Notes under the pieces: generated by a model
Database searches by the model: none
What the model saw: only the letters and a program-made list of their open reading frames with translations
What the model was told of the DNA's origin: nothing
In this document: positions 40,914 to 49,204 of the stretch, one piece after another
How the letters are laid out: each line of letters begins with the position of its first letter
Position numbering within the stretch: position 1 is the stretch's first letter
DNA from: Chitinophaga nivalis
GTDB taxonomy: Bacteria; Bacteroidota; Bacteroidia; Chitinophagales; Chitinophagaceae
DNA: 64,000 nt
Reading direction: 5' to 3'
NCBI RefSeq assembly: GCF_025989125.1
Contig: NZ_JAPDNR010000001.1
Span: 8,234,087-8,298,086 of the forward strand
Program-made: the position numbers and the translations under genes

Positions 40914-43148
40914 ATGAAATTTTTACTGTTATTTATTTTTATGTTGATGGGGGTAGCTGTTGAAGCGCAGGTTAAAACCATCTATTTGTACAGCCTTCTC
41001 GGTAAGGTGCCTGTACCGGGAGCCATTACCATCCGGCAAGACAGGCTGCCCGTACAGGTTTCCAACGGTATCGGCGCCCTCCGCATCGATCCCGCCGTTT
41101 CTCCAACCTATACGATTTATACGGTGGGCTATGACAGTCTTGTGGTAGACGCACAGCAAATTGCCGACCGCTCCATTATTTACCTGGCAGAAAAAAACAC
41201 CTCTCTACGGGAAGTGGTGGTGAGAACACCGCCCAGCATCGGCGTACTGAACACCATCAGTGATGTGGATATCCACCTCAGGCCCATCGTTACGTCACAG
41301 GATGTGCTCCGCATCGTGCCAGGTTTGTTTATTGGCCAGCATGCGGGCGGAGGAAAAGCGGAGCAGATATTTTTACGCGGCTTCGACATCGACCATGGCA
41401 CCGACTTCGGCATTACAGTAGACGGGATGCCCGTTAATATGGTAAGCCATGCCCATGGTCAGGGTTATGCAGATCTCCATTTCGTCATACCTGAATTAAT
41501 CGAAAAAGTAGATTTTGATAAAGGTCCTTATTTTGCCGACAAAGGAAATTTCGTAACGGCGGGCTTTGCCGATTTTAAGCTAAAAAATTATCTCAAACAG
41601 AATTTCGTAAAAGCCGAAGGCGGCCAATTCAACACCTGGAGAGCCGTTGCGGCGGTGAACCTGCTGAATAAAGCAAGCATCATCAAATCGGGCAACAGTC
41701 TTTACGCAGGCGCTGAATACTCTCATACAAAAGGGTATTTTGACAGTCCGCAGAACTTCAACCGCTTTAACGGCATCTTGAAATATCATGGAAAGATATC
41801 GGAAAACGCCTCGCTTTCCGCGCATATAAGCGGCTTTACCAGCAGCTGGAACGCCAGCGGGCAAATCCCCGACAGGGCCGTAAAACAGGGCCTGATAGGC
41901 TGGTACGGCGCCATCGACGATACCGAAGGAGGCAGCACCAGCCGTTACAACGCCAACGTATCTTTGCATACCACCTTCGACAACGGCTTGCAATGGAACA
42001 ACCGGGTTTATTACAGCTATTACCGCTTTAATCTGTTTTCCAATTTTACTTTCTATTTGAATAACCCCGCAGAAGGAGATCAGATCCGGCAAAGCGAGCA
42101 ACGGCACCTGGCCGGATTACAGTCTGATATTTCGTATAACAACAACATCGGCCGGTTGCAAGGCGCATTCAAAGCCGGCGTGCAGGTGCGAACCGATATG
42201 ACGAAAGATAGTGAACTCAGTAACACAAAAAACAGAACCAAACTCCTGGACAAAATTATGCTAGGCGACATACACGAAGTTTCCGCCGGCGTATATGCGG
42301 AACAGTTATTCCGCCTCAGCAGCACCCTCGAGCTGGCCGTAGGCGCCCGGGGAGATATCTTCCTGAACAGCTATAACGACAAACTGATCAATCAAAAATT
42401 ATCCGCCCGCTCGCATATGGTGAGCCCCAAGCTGCGCCTGAATTACAAAGCGAACGATTACGTGCAGCTATACGGGTATTTCGGCAAAGGGTTTCATACC
42501 AACGATACACGGGTGGCCGTTCAGAGAAACGGCCGGGAAGTAGTGACGCCTGCGCTGGGAACAGATCTGGGAGGAATATTCAAAATAGGCGATAAGGTAC
42601 TGTTGCAAACTGCACTGTGGTATTTATGGCTGCAGCAGGAATTTATTTATGTAGGCGACGAAGGCATAGTAGAGCCCAGCGGTAAAACCCGGCGCTACGG
42701 CGGAGATTTGTCTTTCCGGTACGAAATCCTCCGATACCTGTATGCTGATGCAGATCTGAATGTGTCGATGCCCCGGGCGGTAGGCGTTCCCAAAAAAGAA
42801 CATTACCTGCCGCTGGCGCCGGAGGTAACGTCGACCGGGGGCCTCAACTACGTGAATAACAAAGGGTGGAACGGCAGCATCAGGTACAGGTTTATGGGCA
42901 AACGGCCCGCCAACGAAGATTACAGCGTTACTGCCAAAGGATATTTTATCTGTGATGCCGGTTTGAGTTATAGCAAACAAAACTGGGAAGCCGGGCTGTT
43001 CGTCCAGAATATCTTCAACACAAAATGGAAAGAAACCCAGTTCGATACAGAAACAAGATTAAAAGACGAGCCCGAACCCGTCAGCGAAATCCATTTTACA
43101 CCCGGCACACCATTTTTTGCCCGGCTATCATTTACCATTTTCTTCTAA
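40914..43148 (+). CDS. TonB-dependent receptor, candidate nickel uptake
   Basis: 744 residues: signal peptide to VEAQ, a short N-terminal domain, plug (TSQDVLRIVPGLFIGQHAGG, IFLRGFDIDHGTDFGITVDG), then the barrel ending FARLSFTIFF with the C-terminal Phe needed for outer-membrane insertion. The plug loop VNMVSHAHGQGYADLHF is His-rich and could touch metal. It lacks the SusC-type carboxypeptidase-like domain. Location between nickel chaperones and a nickel permease supports Ni-complex import. Confidence 0.85.
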   Translation: MKFLLLFIFMLMGVAVEAQVKTIYLYSLLGKVPVPGAITIRQDRLPVQVSNGIGALRIDPAVSPTYTIYTVGYDSLVVDAQQIADRSIIYLAEKNTSLREVVVRTPPSIGVLNTISDVDIHLRPIVTSQDVLRIVPGLFIGQHAGGGKAEQIFLRGFDIDHGTDFGITVDGMPVNMVSHAHGQGYADLHFVIPELIEKVDFDKGPYFADKGNFVTAGFADFKLKNYLKQNFVKAEGGQFNTWRAVAAVNLLNKASIIKSGNSLYAGAEYSHTKGYFDSPQNFNRFNGILKYHGKISENASLSAHISGFTSSWNASGQIPDRAVKQGLIGWYGAIDDTEGGSTSRYNANVSLHTTFDNGLQWNNRVYYSYYRFNLFSNFTFYLNNPAEGDQIRQSEQRHLAGLQSDISYNNNIGRLQGAFKAGVQVRTDMTKDSELSNTKNRTKLLDKIMLGDIHEVSAGVYAEQLFRLSSTLELAVGARGDIFLNSYNDKLINQKLSARSHMVSPKLRLNYKANDYVQLYGYFGKGFHTNDTRVAVQRNGREVVTPALGTDLGGIFKIGDKVLLQTALWYLWLQQEFIYVGDEGIVEPSGKTRRYGGDLSFRYEILRYLYADADLNVSMPRAVGVPKKEHYLPLAPEVTSTGGLNYVNNKGWNGSIRYRFMGKRPANEDYSVTAKGYFICDAGLSYSKQNWEAGLFVQNIFNTKWKETQFDTETRLKDEPEPVSEIHFTPGTPFFARLSFTIFF

Positions 43149-43160
43149 AATCATTGGTCC

Positions 43161-43811
43161 ATGATCACTTCATCAATGTTCCTGATCTTATATGCGGGCT
43201 TTACACATGCTTTTGAAACCGATCATGTGCTGGCTGTTACGAATATGGCCATTGCAAGAAACAAGCTGATAAAAGCCGTAAAAGACGGTGCTTTCTGGGG
43301 CCTCGGGCATACCTCTACCCTGTTGTTGATCGGTATAATTTTTCTCGCGATCAAGTTACACATTCCGGATAAATACTTTTCTTATTTCGAAGCGGGCGTG
43401 GGATTGATGTTGATTGCCATGGGCGTGTACAGGCTGGCGAAATGGGCCAAAAACGGAACAGACGAACATCATCACCAGGGAGATCCGCATACCCATTCGC
43501 ACAAACCGCAGGCAAGCCATTCCCATCTGCCCGCCTACATGGTAGGATTAGTACATGGCCTGGCAGGAAGCGGTGTGTTGATCCTGGCGGTCATGAGCCA
43601 GTCGGACGCGGTGAGCAGCGGTCTGCTTTATTTGCTGATTTTTGGCGTTGGGTCTGTATTTGGAATGATGCTGGCGGCCGGGGTGTTCAGTTTTCCTTTC
43701 ACCAGGCGGATCTTTCAATATGGAAAGGTGAAATTAATATTGATTGGGATTTCGTCTTTGCTATGTATTGGATATGGCGCCTGGATTATTTATAAAAATC
43801 TCTGGGGATAA
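43161..43811 (+). CDS. Nickel permease, UreH/NiCoT-like
   Basis: 216 residues, about six membrane segments, with HAFETDH (residues 16-22), the HX4DH nickel-binding signature, in the first segment and a His-rich loop at about 94-118. It resembles the short UreH-type nickel/cobalt permeases of the inner membrane. It completes a route outer membrane (TonB receptor), inner membrane (this protein), chaperones, urease. A terminator follows. Confidence 0.85.
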   Translation: MITSSMFLILYAGFTHAFETDHVLAVTNMAIARNKLIKAVKDGAFWGLGHTSTLLLIGIIFLAIKLHIPDKYFSYFEAGVGLMLIAMGVYRLAKWAKNGTDEHHHQGDPHTHSHKPQASHSHLPAYMVGLVHGLAGSGVLILAVMSQSDAVSSGLLYLLIFGVGSVFGMMLAAGVFSFPFTRRIFQYGKVKLILIGISSLLCIGYGAWIIYKNLWG

Positions 43812-43836
43812 GGGTGACCTGACTTTTTAAGTAATA

Positions 43837-43871
43837 AAGAAGCCTCACAGTAAATCACTGTGAGGCTTCTT
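43837..43871 (+). terminator. Terminator of the urease-nickel cluster
   Basis: AAGAAGCCTCACAGT and its exact complement ACTGTGAGGCTTCTT (15-base arms) around 5 bases, followed by TTATTT. It works on either strand, but the next gene is co-directional. Confidence 0.85.
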
Positions 43872-44077
43872 TTATTTGTAGCGTGCAGCCTGAAACCGGC
43901 CTGCCGAACCGACAATTTCGGGACATGATAAGGTTTCATCAGCAACTAATGTAGAAAGTCTGTGTAACTTCGCCGTGGTGGCTAAACCCATTATACGTTT
44001 ACTCATCACGAATTGCTTTTGGCATTTCTGCAATGAGCTGTTCATTTTCCTTATGTCCGATTACAAAAAGTCATTTA
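43872..44077 (+). other. Gap upstream of the transglutaminase-like gene
   Basis: About 200 bases without a gene. No exact promoter was found. Confidence 0.35.
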
Positions 44078-45301
44078 ATGCGATTCCTATATCATAGCGC
44101 CTTGTTGATTGTTTTTTTCATCACGGCCTTCTCAAGTAACTCATCTTCCCAAACAAGTCCCGGCAAGCGTATTGCCACTACTACGTCCGGTAATTCATAT
44201 GCGGCAATCGACAAAAAAGCGTTAGAGATACCCGATACGAGTACTTCCTCCACGACAAGTATTGCCGCTTATATCAATACCAATTTCACCACCGATATAG
44301 ATAAAGCACGTGCAGCCTTCATCTGGGTGGCATCCAACATCAGTTACGATCTGGACAATATGTTCGCGCTGAACTTCTATGAAAAAAAAGAGGAGAAAAT
44401 GGCGAAGGCACTGAAAACCCAAAAGGGTATTTGCGAAAACTACGCACTGCTATTTACGGACATCTGTACAAAGGCTGGTATTAAAACGTTTGTAGTAGAA
44501 GGATTTACCAAACAGAACGGGTTTACCGATTATATCCCACATGCCTGGTGTGCTGCTCGGATAGATACAAGTTGGTATTTGTTTGATCCCACCTGGGGTT
44601 CAGGATATGTCATGAATAGAAAGTTTGTTAAGAAGATTGACAACAGCTTTTTCAAAACAGCGCCTGCAAAGCTGATCAAATCGCATATGCCATTTGATTA
44701 CCTCTGGCAATTATTAAATTATCCGATCACCAGCACAGCATTCTATGAAGGTAAAACCGGGGAGAATCATACAAAGCCTTATTTTAACTACAACGATTCC
44801 ATCATCGCCTACGAAAAGATGGATGAGATGATTTATTACGCAGCAGCAGTCACCAGGATGGAACAGAACGGACTTCGGAACGCTATGCAATTCGACCGGT
44901 TACATCATTTAAAACAAGCCATTGAAATTGATAAGCAAAATAAGATAGCGAATCAATATAATGCTGCAGTTCACAGTTTCAACCTTGCCATTAATTATTT
45001 CAATGATTTTGTTAATTACCGGAATCAACAATTCAAACCCGAACAAAGCGATGCCAACATACAAGCTATGCTGGATGCACCGGCAAAGAAAATAAAAGCG
45101 ACCAATGGTTTTCTGGACCAAATCGTAGCGCCGGATGCCAATACGGCTAACCTAATTGCCACCCTGCGTAAGGAAATCGTTAGTCTCACTGACCGCATTG
45201 ATGAGCAACAGGTATGGCTGAAAGCATATTTACAGAAAGGAAAAGCAGGGAGGAAATCGATGTTTACCAAGTATACCTGGTTCGGGGTACCACTGAATTG
45301 A
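44078..45301 (+). CDS. Transglutaminase-like (cysteine protease fold) secreted protein
   Basis: Start chosen at 44078 (MRFLYHSALLIVFFITAF), which places a signal peptide at the N-terminus; the frame opens 15 codons earlier. 407 residues. The catalytic triad is visible: GICENYALLF (Cys), HAWCAARI (His) and LFDPTWGSGY (Asp). Such proteins hydrolyse or crosslink peptides in the periplasm or outside the cell. The C-terminal 180 residues are helical and unrecognised. Confidence 0.83.
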   Translation: MRFLYHSALLIVFFITAFSSNSSSQTSPGKRIATTTSGNSYAAIDKKALEIPDTSTSSTTSIAAYINTNFTTDIDKARAAFIWVASNISYDLDNMFALNFYEKKEEKMAKALKTQKGICENYALLFTDICTKAGIKTFVVEGFTKQNGFTDYIPHAWCAARIDTSWYLFDPTWGSGYVMNRKFVKKIDNSFFKTAPAKLIKSHMPFDYLWQLLNYPITSTAFYEGKTGENHTKPYFNYNDSIIAYEKMDEMIYYAAAVTRMEQNGLRNAMQFDRLHHLKQAIEIDKQNKIANQYNAAVHSFNLAINYFNDFVNYRNQQFKPEQSDANIQAMLDAPAKKIKATNGFLDQIVAPDANTANLIATLRKEIVSLTDRIDEQQVWLKAYLQKGKAGRKSMFTKYTWFGVPLN

Positions 45302-45723
45302 TACCGTTTGTAAGGTACTTTTAGCAACTTTGTTAGCCACTTGATAGAGAGTGGCTAATTTATTTATGGCATGGCAAAAATTATTGAGCTACCGTATATC
45401 AAACCAACACCAGCATCATGTTGATATTTTTTATTGATACCAATAGTTGATATCCTTTGTTTTAAAGCGTCCACATAACACTTATTACACGTATCTGATT
45501 CATTTAAAATACATTCTCTTAAATATTTCACCAGACACATTTCCAGCTATCTGTCAATAACGTTCACCCATAAACGCTGAATTGTTTTTTCTCTGCTTTT
45601 ATACTCACACTATCATTGTATTTTATGTACTCAATAAACTTTACGGGTACACGAACACTGACATATTTATGCAGTATCAAAAATTAAATTTAAACTATTC
45701 CGAAATCCTTAAAATCAAAAAAA
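45302..45723 (+). other. Gap upstream of leader peptide A
   Basis: 420 AT-rich bases. Holds the terminator at 45333-45358; otherwise no gene or exact promoter. The 5' flank of peptide A is A-rich (ACTATTCCG, then AAAATCAAAAAAA before the ATG), as is common for Bacteroidota start regions. Confidence 0.4.
45333..45358 (+). terminator. Terminator after the transglutaminase-like gene
   Basis: TTAGCCACT and AGTGGCTAA arms followed by TTTATTTATG. The same sequence with a longer stem recurs after peptide A at 45943-45968. Confidence 0.7.
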
Positions 45724-45912
45724 ATGAAAAAAACAACATTCACAGGCAAGGCACTAAACAGAACAACCCTGAAATCAATTAATGGTGGTGAACGCAAAGC
45801 AAATTTCTGCGTTACCGAAACCAAACCTTGTTCTAATAACATTGATTGTGTATACGCTAACTGTATCTGCTCTTTCAGATTTGGATCAGGTTTGTGTACA
45901 GGACAATTCTAG
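45724..45912 (+). CDS. Double-glycine leader peptide A with knottin-like cysteine pattern
   Basis: 62 residues. The leader MKKTTFTGKALNRTTLKSIN ends in GG (residues 21-22), the Bacteroidota double-glycine type cleaved by C39-peptidase ABC transporters. The 40-residue core has six Cys spaced C-x6-C-x5-C-x4-C-x1-C-x8-C, inside the range of the inhibitor cystine knot. No transporter or modifying enzyme is in the window. A secreted antimicrobial or signalling peptide is the likely type; function unknown. Confidence 0.7.
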   Translation: MKKTTFTGKALNRTTLKSINGGERKANFCVTETKPCSNNIDCVYANCICSFRFGSGLCTGQF

Positions 45913-45942
45913 GTTTATTACTGTCACTTTTAACAACCTCAT

Positions 45943-45968
45943 TTAGCCACGCTATAAAGCGTGGCTAA
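45943..45968 (+). terminator. Terminator after peptide A
   Basis: TTAGCCACGC and GCGTGGCTAA, 10-base arms, then TTTATTTATG. Shares flank and tail with the terminator at 45333-45358, but the stem has paired changes. Confidence 0.75.
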
Positions 45969-46147
45969 TTTATTTATGTTATACCAACACCTGATTTTGT
46001 TTACCATCATTGTATCGTTACAAAACCAATGTTGTATCAAGCTAGTTTAGAAAGGTTGTGTATTATCTCTACATTTATATTGTAGTACCTCTCTTAATAA
46101 TCATAAAGCCCATGGAAGAATAATATCATCCATGGGCCTTATATTAC

Positions 46148-46348
46148 TTATCTAGGACAAATGAACGAATTCGGCACACAGATCTGTAGACTATGGCAGC
46201 AATATTCTCTGGGAGGACAATCATCATCCGTACGACAATAGCCCTTTCTTTGAGCGGCAGCGGCACCGCCCACAATCGCCTTCAACTGTTGTTTTGCAAG
46301 CACTTTTTTCGCACCCAATGCAATAGCGCGTAAGTTCATTTTTTTCAT
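46148..46348 (-). CDS. Double-glycine leader peptide B with C-C-CC-C-C framework
   Basis: 66 residues from the ATG at 46346-46348; a longer in-frame start at 46459 runs through the promoter and is rejected. The leader MKKMNLRAIALGAKKVLAKQ continues QLKAIVGG, and the core after it is GYCRTDDDC, PPREYCC, HSLQIC, VPNSFIC. Spacing C-x5-C-x5-CC-x5-C-x6-C is the classical knottin framework of spider and cone-snail toxins. It follows a small HTH gene and a promoter overlapped by a perfect dyad. Export by a C39-type ABC transporter is expected; none is present here. Confidence 0.72.
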   Translation of the reverse strand: MKKMNLRAIALGAKKVLAKQQLKAIVGGAAAAQRKGYCRTDDDCPPREYCCHSLQICVPNSFICPR

Positions 46349-46389
46349 TTCGCAAGCATTTAATGATGAAATAATAATTTCTAACAAGA

Positions 46390-46426
46390 CAAATCTACAA
46401 TCCTTCATTCCGGTATATCCGGAATG
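46390..46426 (-). promoter_or_regulatory. Promoter with overlapping dyad operator for peptide B
   Basis: Minus strand TAGATTTG (46397-46390) is a -7 match 42 bases before the start codon. The perfect dyad CATTCCGG-TATAT-CCGGAATG (46406-46426) lies about 9 bases upstream of the box, across the spacer and towards -33. A repressor or activator, perhaps the adjacent HTH protein, could bind it. Confidence 0.6.
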
Positions 46427-46442
46427 AAAAATTCGCTCAAAT

Positions 46443-46769
46443 TCATTTACACAACTCAAACACTGCTGTAGGGGAAAAGCACAATTTGTCTATCATTCCT
46501 ATCTGTTTCATCTTTTCTCTTGGCAGCACTTCTCCATATTTTAAAAACAAGCAGCTGATCATCTCTCCAGCCTCTTCATAATAGTAAGTTCTCCGGCCTC
46601 TATCGTATTTTATAGGATACCCCATCTCTTTCATATCATTCAGAATTTCCGACAGCGTACTTCTACTTACATTATTTCTTTTTGCAAAGTGGTCTAAATT
46701 GCCCGTAGCCTTTCTTTGTATCATATAATCTATATACTTCAGGCGATTAATATATTTCATGATAGCCAT
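46443..46769 (-). CDS. Small HTH transcriptional regulator
   Basis: 108 residues (105 if the Met at codon 4 is used). KATGNLDHFAKRNNVSRSTL, SEILNDMKEMGYPIKYDRGR and RTYYYEE form an HTH_11/DeoR-like winged helix-turn-helix; the rest is helical with no ligand domain. It ends 95 bases before peptide B on the same strand, with a dyad between them, so control of peptide B is likely. Such regulators adjoin bacteriocin-like peptide genes in other Bacteroidota. Confidence 0.75.
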   Translation of the reverse strand: MAIMKYINRLKYIDYMIQRKATGNLDHFAKRNNVSRSTLSEILNDMKEMGYPIKYDRGRRTYYYEEAGEMISCLFLKYGEVLPREKMKQIGMIDKLCFSPTAVFELCK

Positions 46770-46810
46770 AGCCTAATCTTATGCGGTTAAAAAAATATCC
46801 ATCACGTAAA

Positions 46811-47092
46811 CTATAATGGTAAAGGTGCCTCATCCCCTTTATTGGGATCCCGTAAGATTCCCGGATTTTCCACTATATACCTATTCAGTACATCGCTGAT
46901 ACTGAGTAAGCCGGAATATTCCGCTATTCCTTTGGTGCGTGTTGTCTTTGTAATTTTAACCTTTCGTTCATCCATCAACAGCTTAGCTGCTTCGGAAGCA
47001 TGACTTTTGGGCGCAGGAAAGTTTTCTGGAATGGCAAGCATAGAGAACAGTTTTATAGGGTTAATCGTAAATGCAGTGTTAGTAAATCCCAA
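46811..47092 (-). CDS. Hypothetical protein, 93 residues
   Basis: MGFTNTAFTINPIKLFSMLA at the start, LLSISDVLNRYIVENPGILR near the end. Composition is protein-like and it is on the same strand and just upstream of the HTH gene, so it could share a transcript. No family recognised. Confidence 0.45.
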   Translation of the reverse strand: MGFTNTAFTINPIKLFSMLAIPENFPAPKSHASEAAKLLMDERKVKITKTTRTKGIAEYSGLLSISDVLNRYIVENPGILRDPNKGDEAPLPL

Positions 47093-47570
47093 ATGACATT
47101 GTTAAATACTTTAAACAATCAGGCTCACTGCGTTTTGTACAGGATATCACCCCTCTTTATGGAAAGCACTATAATAAAATCTGAGGGTTTTACATTAAAA
47201 CAAAGACTGACAACAACATCATCGCGTCTTTATGGGTTACGAAAACGAAACAGTATTTTCATTGGGCTATTTTGAAACAACAGGTCAACAATGTATTATC
47301 TTAAATTTAGCAATAGATTCGTGTTTTTACAAAAATTTTTTCCGGAGTTATTTTCATGCTATTTTAAAAGAGAGACGAACACGGTACGATACAAGTATTC
47401 CCAGTCATACGTTATATCATTAACTACGATTTTTCATCTAACTAGAAAAGAATATAGTATCACAATAGGCTACAAGGTTATTAAAAAGCAGATTGAATGG
47501 CGATAATAAATATCGTTCGACACCCCAGCAATATCAAGCCGCACCAAATCACAAATCAATCTTTCACACC
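47093..47570. other. AT-rich gap
   Basis: About 480 bases with no supported gene; several short frames on the plus strand (for example 47232-47423) have Phe/Tyr-rich, non-protein-like composition. Confidence 0.45.
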
Positions 47571-47608
47571 AACAAAAAAAGTGTGCAGCGAATATCGCCG
47601 CACACTTT
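47571..47608 (-). terminator. Terminator of the sigma/FecR/TonB operon
   Basis: Arms 47578-47591 and 47595-47608 (minus strand AAAGTGTGCGGCGA and TCGCTGCACACTTT) with a TAT loop and one mismatch, followed by TTTTTTG, 27 bases after the last stop. Confidence 0.85.
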
Positions 47609-47634
47609 TCAAATCTTTTGTAACCGACAATCTG

Positions 47635-48384
47635 CTATTGCACTTTCGGTCTTTTGAACAAACGTATCACTTCGAGCTGCGCAGCACCAGGTGTCACAAA
47701 ATAGGTACGTACCAATCCTTTCTCTTCTCCTTTAGGAAAAATCACACTGAATTCGTCTATCTTACTTTTTGCCTCACTGTCTTCAAAATACCAGCTGTCT
47801 GTAGTACCGGTTTTCGTAAAGTATAAGGTATATCCGTTGTTTTTATCTTTAAATCCATCCTGTGGCAGATAATTAACTGTTACCCAGGTACCGGGTTTTA
47901 CATGCTGAGCGATATTCACTTTTTTTCCTGCCGCATTTTGCAGAAAAATATCCAGTGCGTCATTGCTCTGCGGATAATAAACATAAAAGCTCAGTTTGTT
48001 GGTAGCCGGATCGGCAGCCACAGGTGCTATTTTCAGGATATTTCCATTAATGTACACAAAAGGGAAAAATACTTCCAGTTCGCTGGTCTCCAGATTCAGC
48101 TGTTGCTGGAATAACTCCTTACCTGATGTCTTGTCGTTTATTTTAAATGATAACTCTTTCTTGGCGGAAGGATAGGGGTATACCATGCTAAAAGAAACAG
48201 ATTTATCGGGCTTCGTGGTGAACTTGCGATAAATAGTAGTGTCTATCGACATTTCCAGTTCAGCTTCGCCCACATTGTAGCCCGACACCTCAATATTAAT
48301 GACTTTCACCACTTCTTTTTCTTTACTGCAAGCGTTCAGTATAACCAAAAGGACAAATAGTCCAAGTACTTTTATTGTTGACAT
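47635..48384 (-). CDS. Lipoprotein of TonB module 1, second of pair
   Basis: 249 residues. Lipobox LVILNACSKE, then VINIEVSGYNVGEAELEMSI with DTT: the motif GYNxxExE-x(5-7)-DT shared by all four lipoproteins of the two modules. The rest is beta-rich (FSFYVYYPQSNDALDIFLQN, WVTVNYLPQDGF). No enzyme motif. Likely surface or periplasmic substrate-binding partner of the receptor upstream. Paralogue: 59545-60348. Confidence 0.75.
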   Translation of the reverse strand: MSTIKVLGLFVLLVILNACSKEKEVVKVINIEVSGYNVGEAELEMSIDTTIYRKFTTKPDKSVSFSMVYPYPSAKKELSFKINDKTSGKELFQQQLNLETSELEVFFPFVYINGNILKIAPVAADPATNKLSFYVYYPQSNDALDIFLQNAAGKKVNIAQHVKPGTWVTVNYLPQDGFKDKNNGYTLYFTKTGTTDSWYFEDSEAKSKIDEFSVIFPKGEEKGLVRTYFVTPGAAQLEVIRLFKRPKVQ

Positions 48385-48397
48385 GATCTGTTTATTT

Positions 48398-49186
48398 TTA
48401 GTAATCCAGGCGGGTAAAAAAACTCATGATATTTCCATTGGGAGATTCCGAGAAAATATAAAGCTTGGAAGCCGCAGTGGACGCCGGTGGTTTTGGTGCT
48501 GAAGATGAAATATTGTTCCAGGTATAGTCAGTGCCATCAACATAAGGGATATTCGTACCTGGCTTGTATATTCTTACCTGAAAAGACACTGTGGTTATTA
48601 CGCCATTGTATTCCTGTCTTCCTGTGGTAAAGGTAGAAAATGTGGCTGACTCACTGAATTCATTTGGTTTCACATTCCTGATCCGCGTAATTTCCTCAAA
48701 TACCTTTGGCGTAGCGAAATACTTACCTATTACCAAATCCACCGGTTCGCTATAATGAGTAAACTCCGGAATAAACATATAGGTAAGGCTGATTTTACCC
48801 TTCTCTACAGCAGGTTTCTGCGGCATATCACGCACCTCTCCATTCATATAGAGGAAACTTAAATCAGCTACGTCCTCTCCTCTTTTATATTCTTTTTCCA
48901 CCACCGATTTGCCTGTGCTTTTTTCAGTAATGCTCAACCTCACTGTTTGCTGATCTCCTTTAAAAATAAACGATTCTCTGTGTTTAAATGAGCCTTTTGT
49001 CAGTCCCAACGGCAAATTAAACGTATCCACTTTTACCCTCAGTTCTTCCTCAGTAGCGTTATATCCTGCAAGGTTGATCTGTAATACCTCCTCTTTATAG
49101 AGAATATTATCCCGGTCTTTGTTACACGCAAGCATCATAAACGTCACGATGCCCGGTAAAAGCCAGCTTATTTTATTTATTTTCAT
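48398..49186 (-). CDS. Lipoprotein of TonB module 1, first of pair
   Basis: 262 residues with lipobox FMMLACNKDR and then LQINLAGYNATEEELRVKVD. It shares the central block KVFEEITRIRNVKPNEFSES with the paralogue at 60361-61152. Follows the TonB receptor after 18 bases and precedes the second lipoprotein by 13. Role as surface lipoprotein paired with the receptor is inferred from position. Confidence 0.75.
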   Translation of the reverse strand: MKINKISWLLPGIVTFMMLACNKDRDNILYKEEVLQINLAGYNATEEELRVKVDTFNLPLGLTKGSFKHRESFIFKGDQQTVRLSITEKSTGKSVVEKEYKRGEDVADLSFLYMNGEVRDMPQKPAVEKGKISLTYMFIPEFTHYSEPVDLVIGKYFATPKVFEEITRIRNVKPNEFSESATFSTFTTGRQEYNGVITTVSFQVRIYKPGTNIPYVDGTDYTWNNISSSAPKPPASTAASKLYIFSESPNGNIMSFFTRLDY

Positions 49187-49204
49187 TTTTGCTGTTTATC
49201 GTTG

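Noticed and set aside
45582..45782. 66-codon plus frame overlapping leader peptide A
   Set aside because: Different frame, Tyr/Asn-rich AT-driven composition and no recognisable features.
46349..46459. Upstream 37-codon extension of leader peptide B
   Set aside because: It covers the promoter box and dyad operator, and would bury the GG leader far from the N-terminus.
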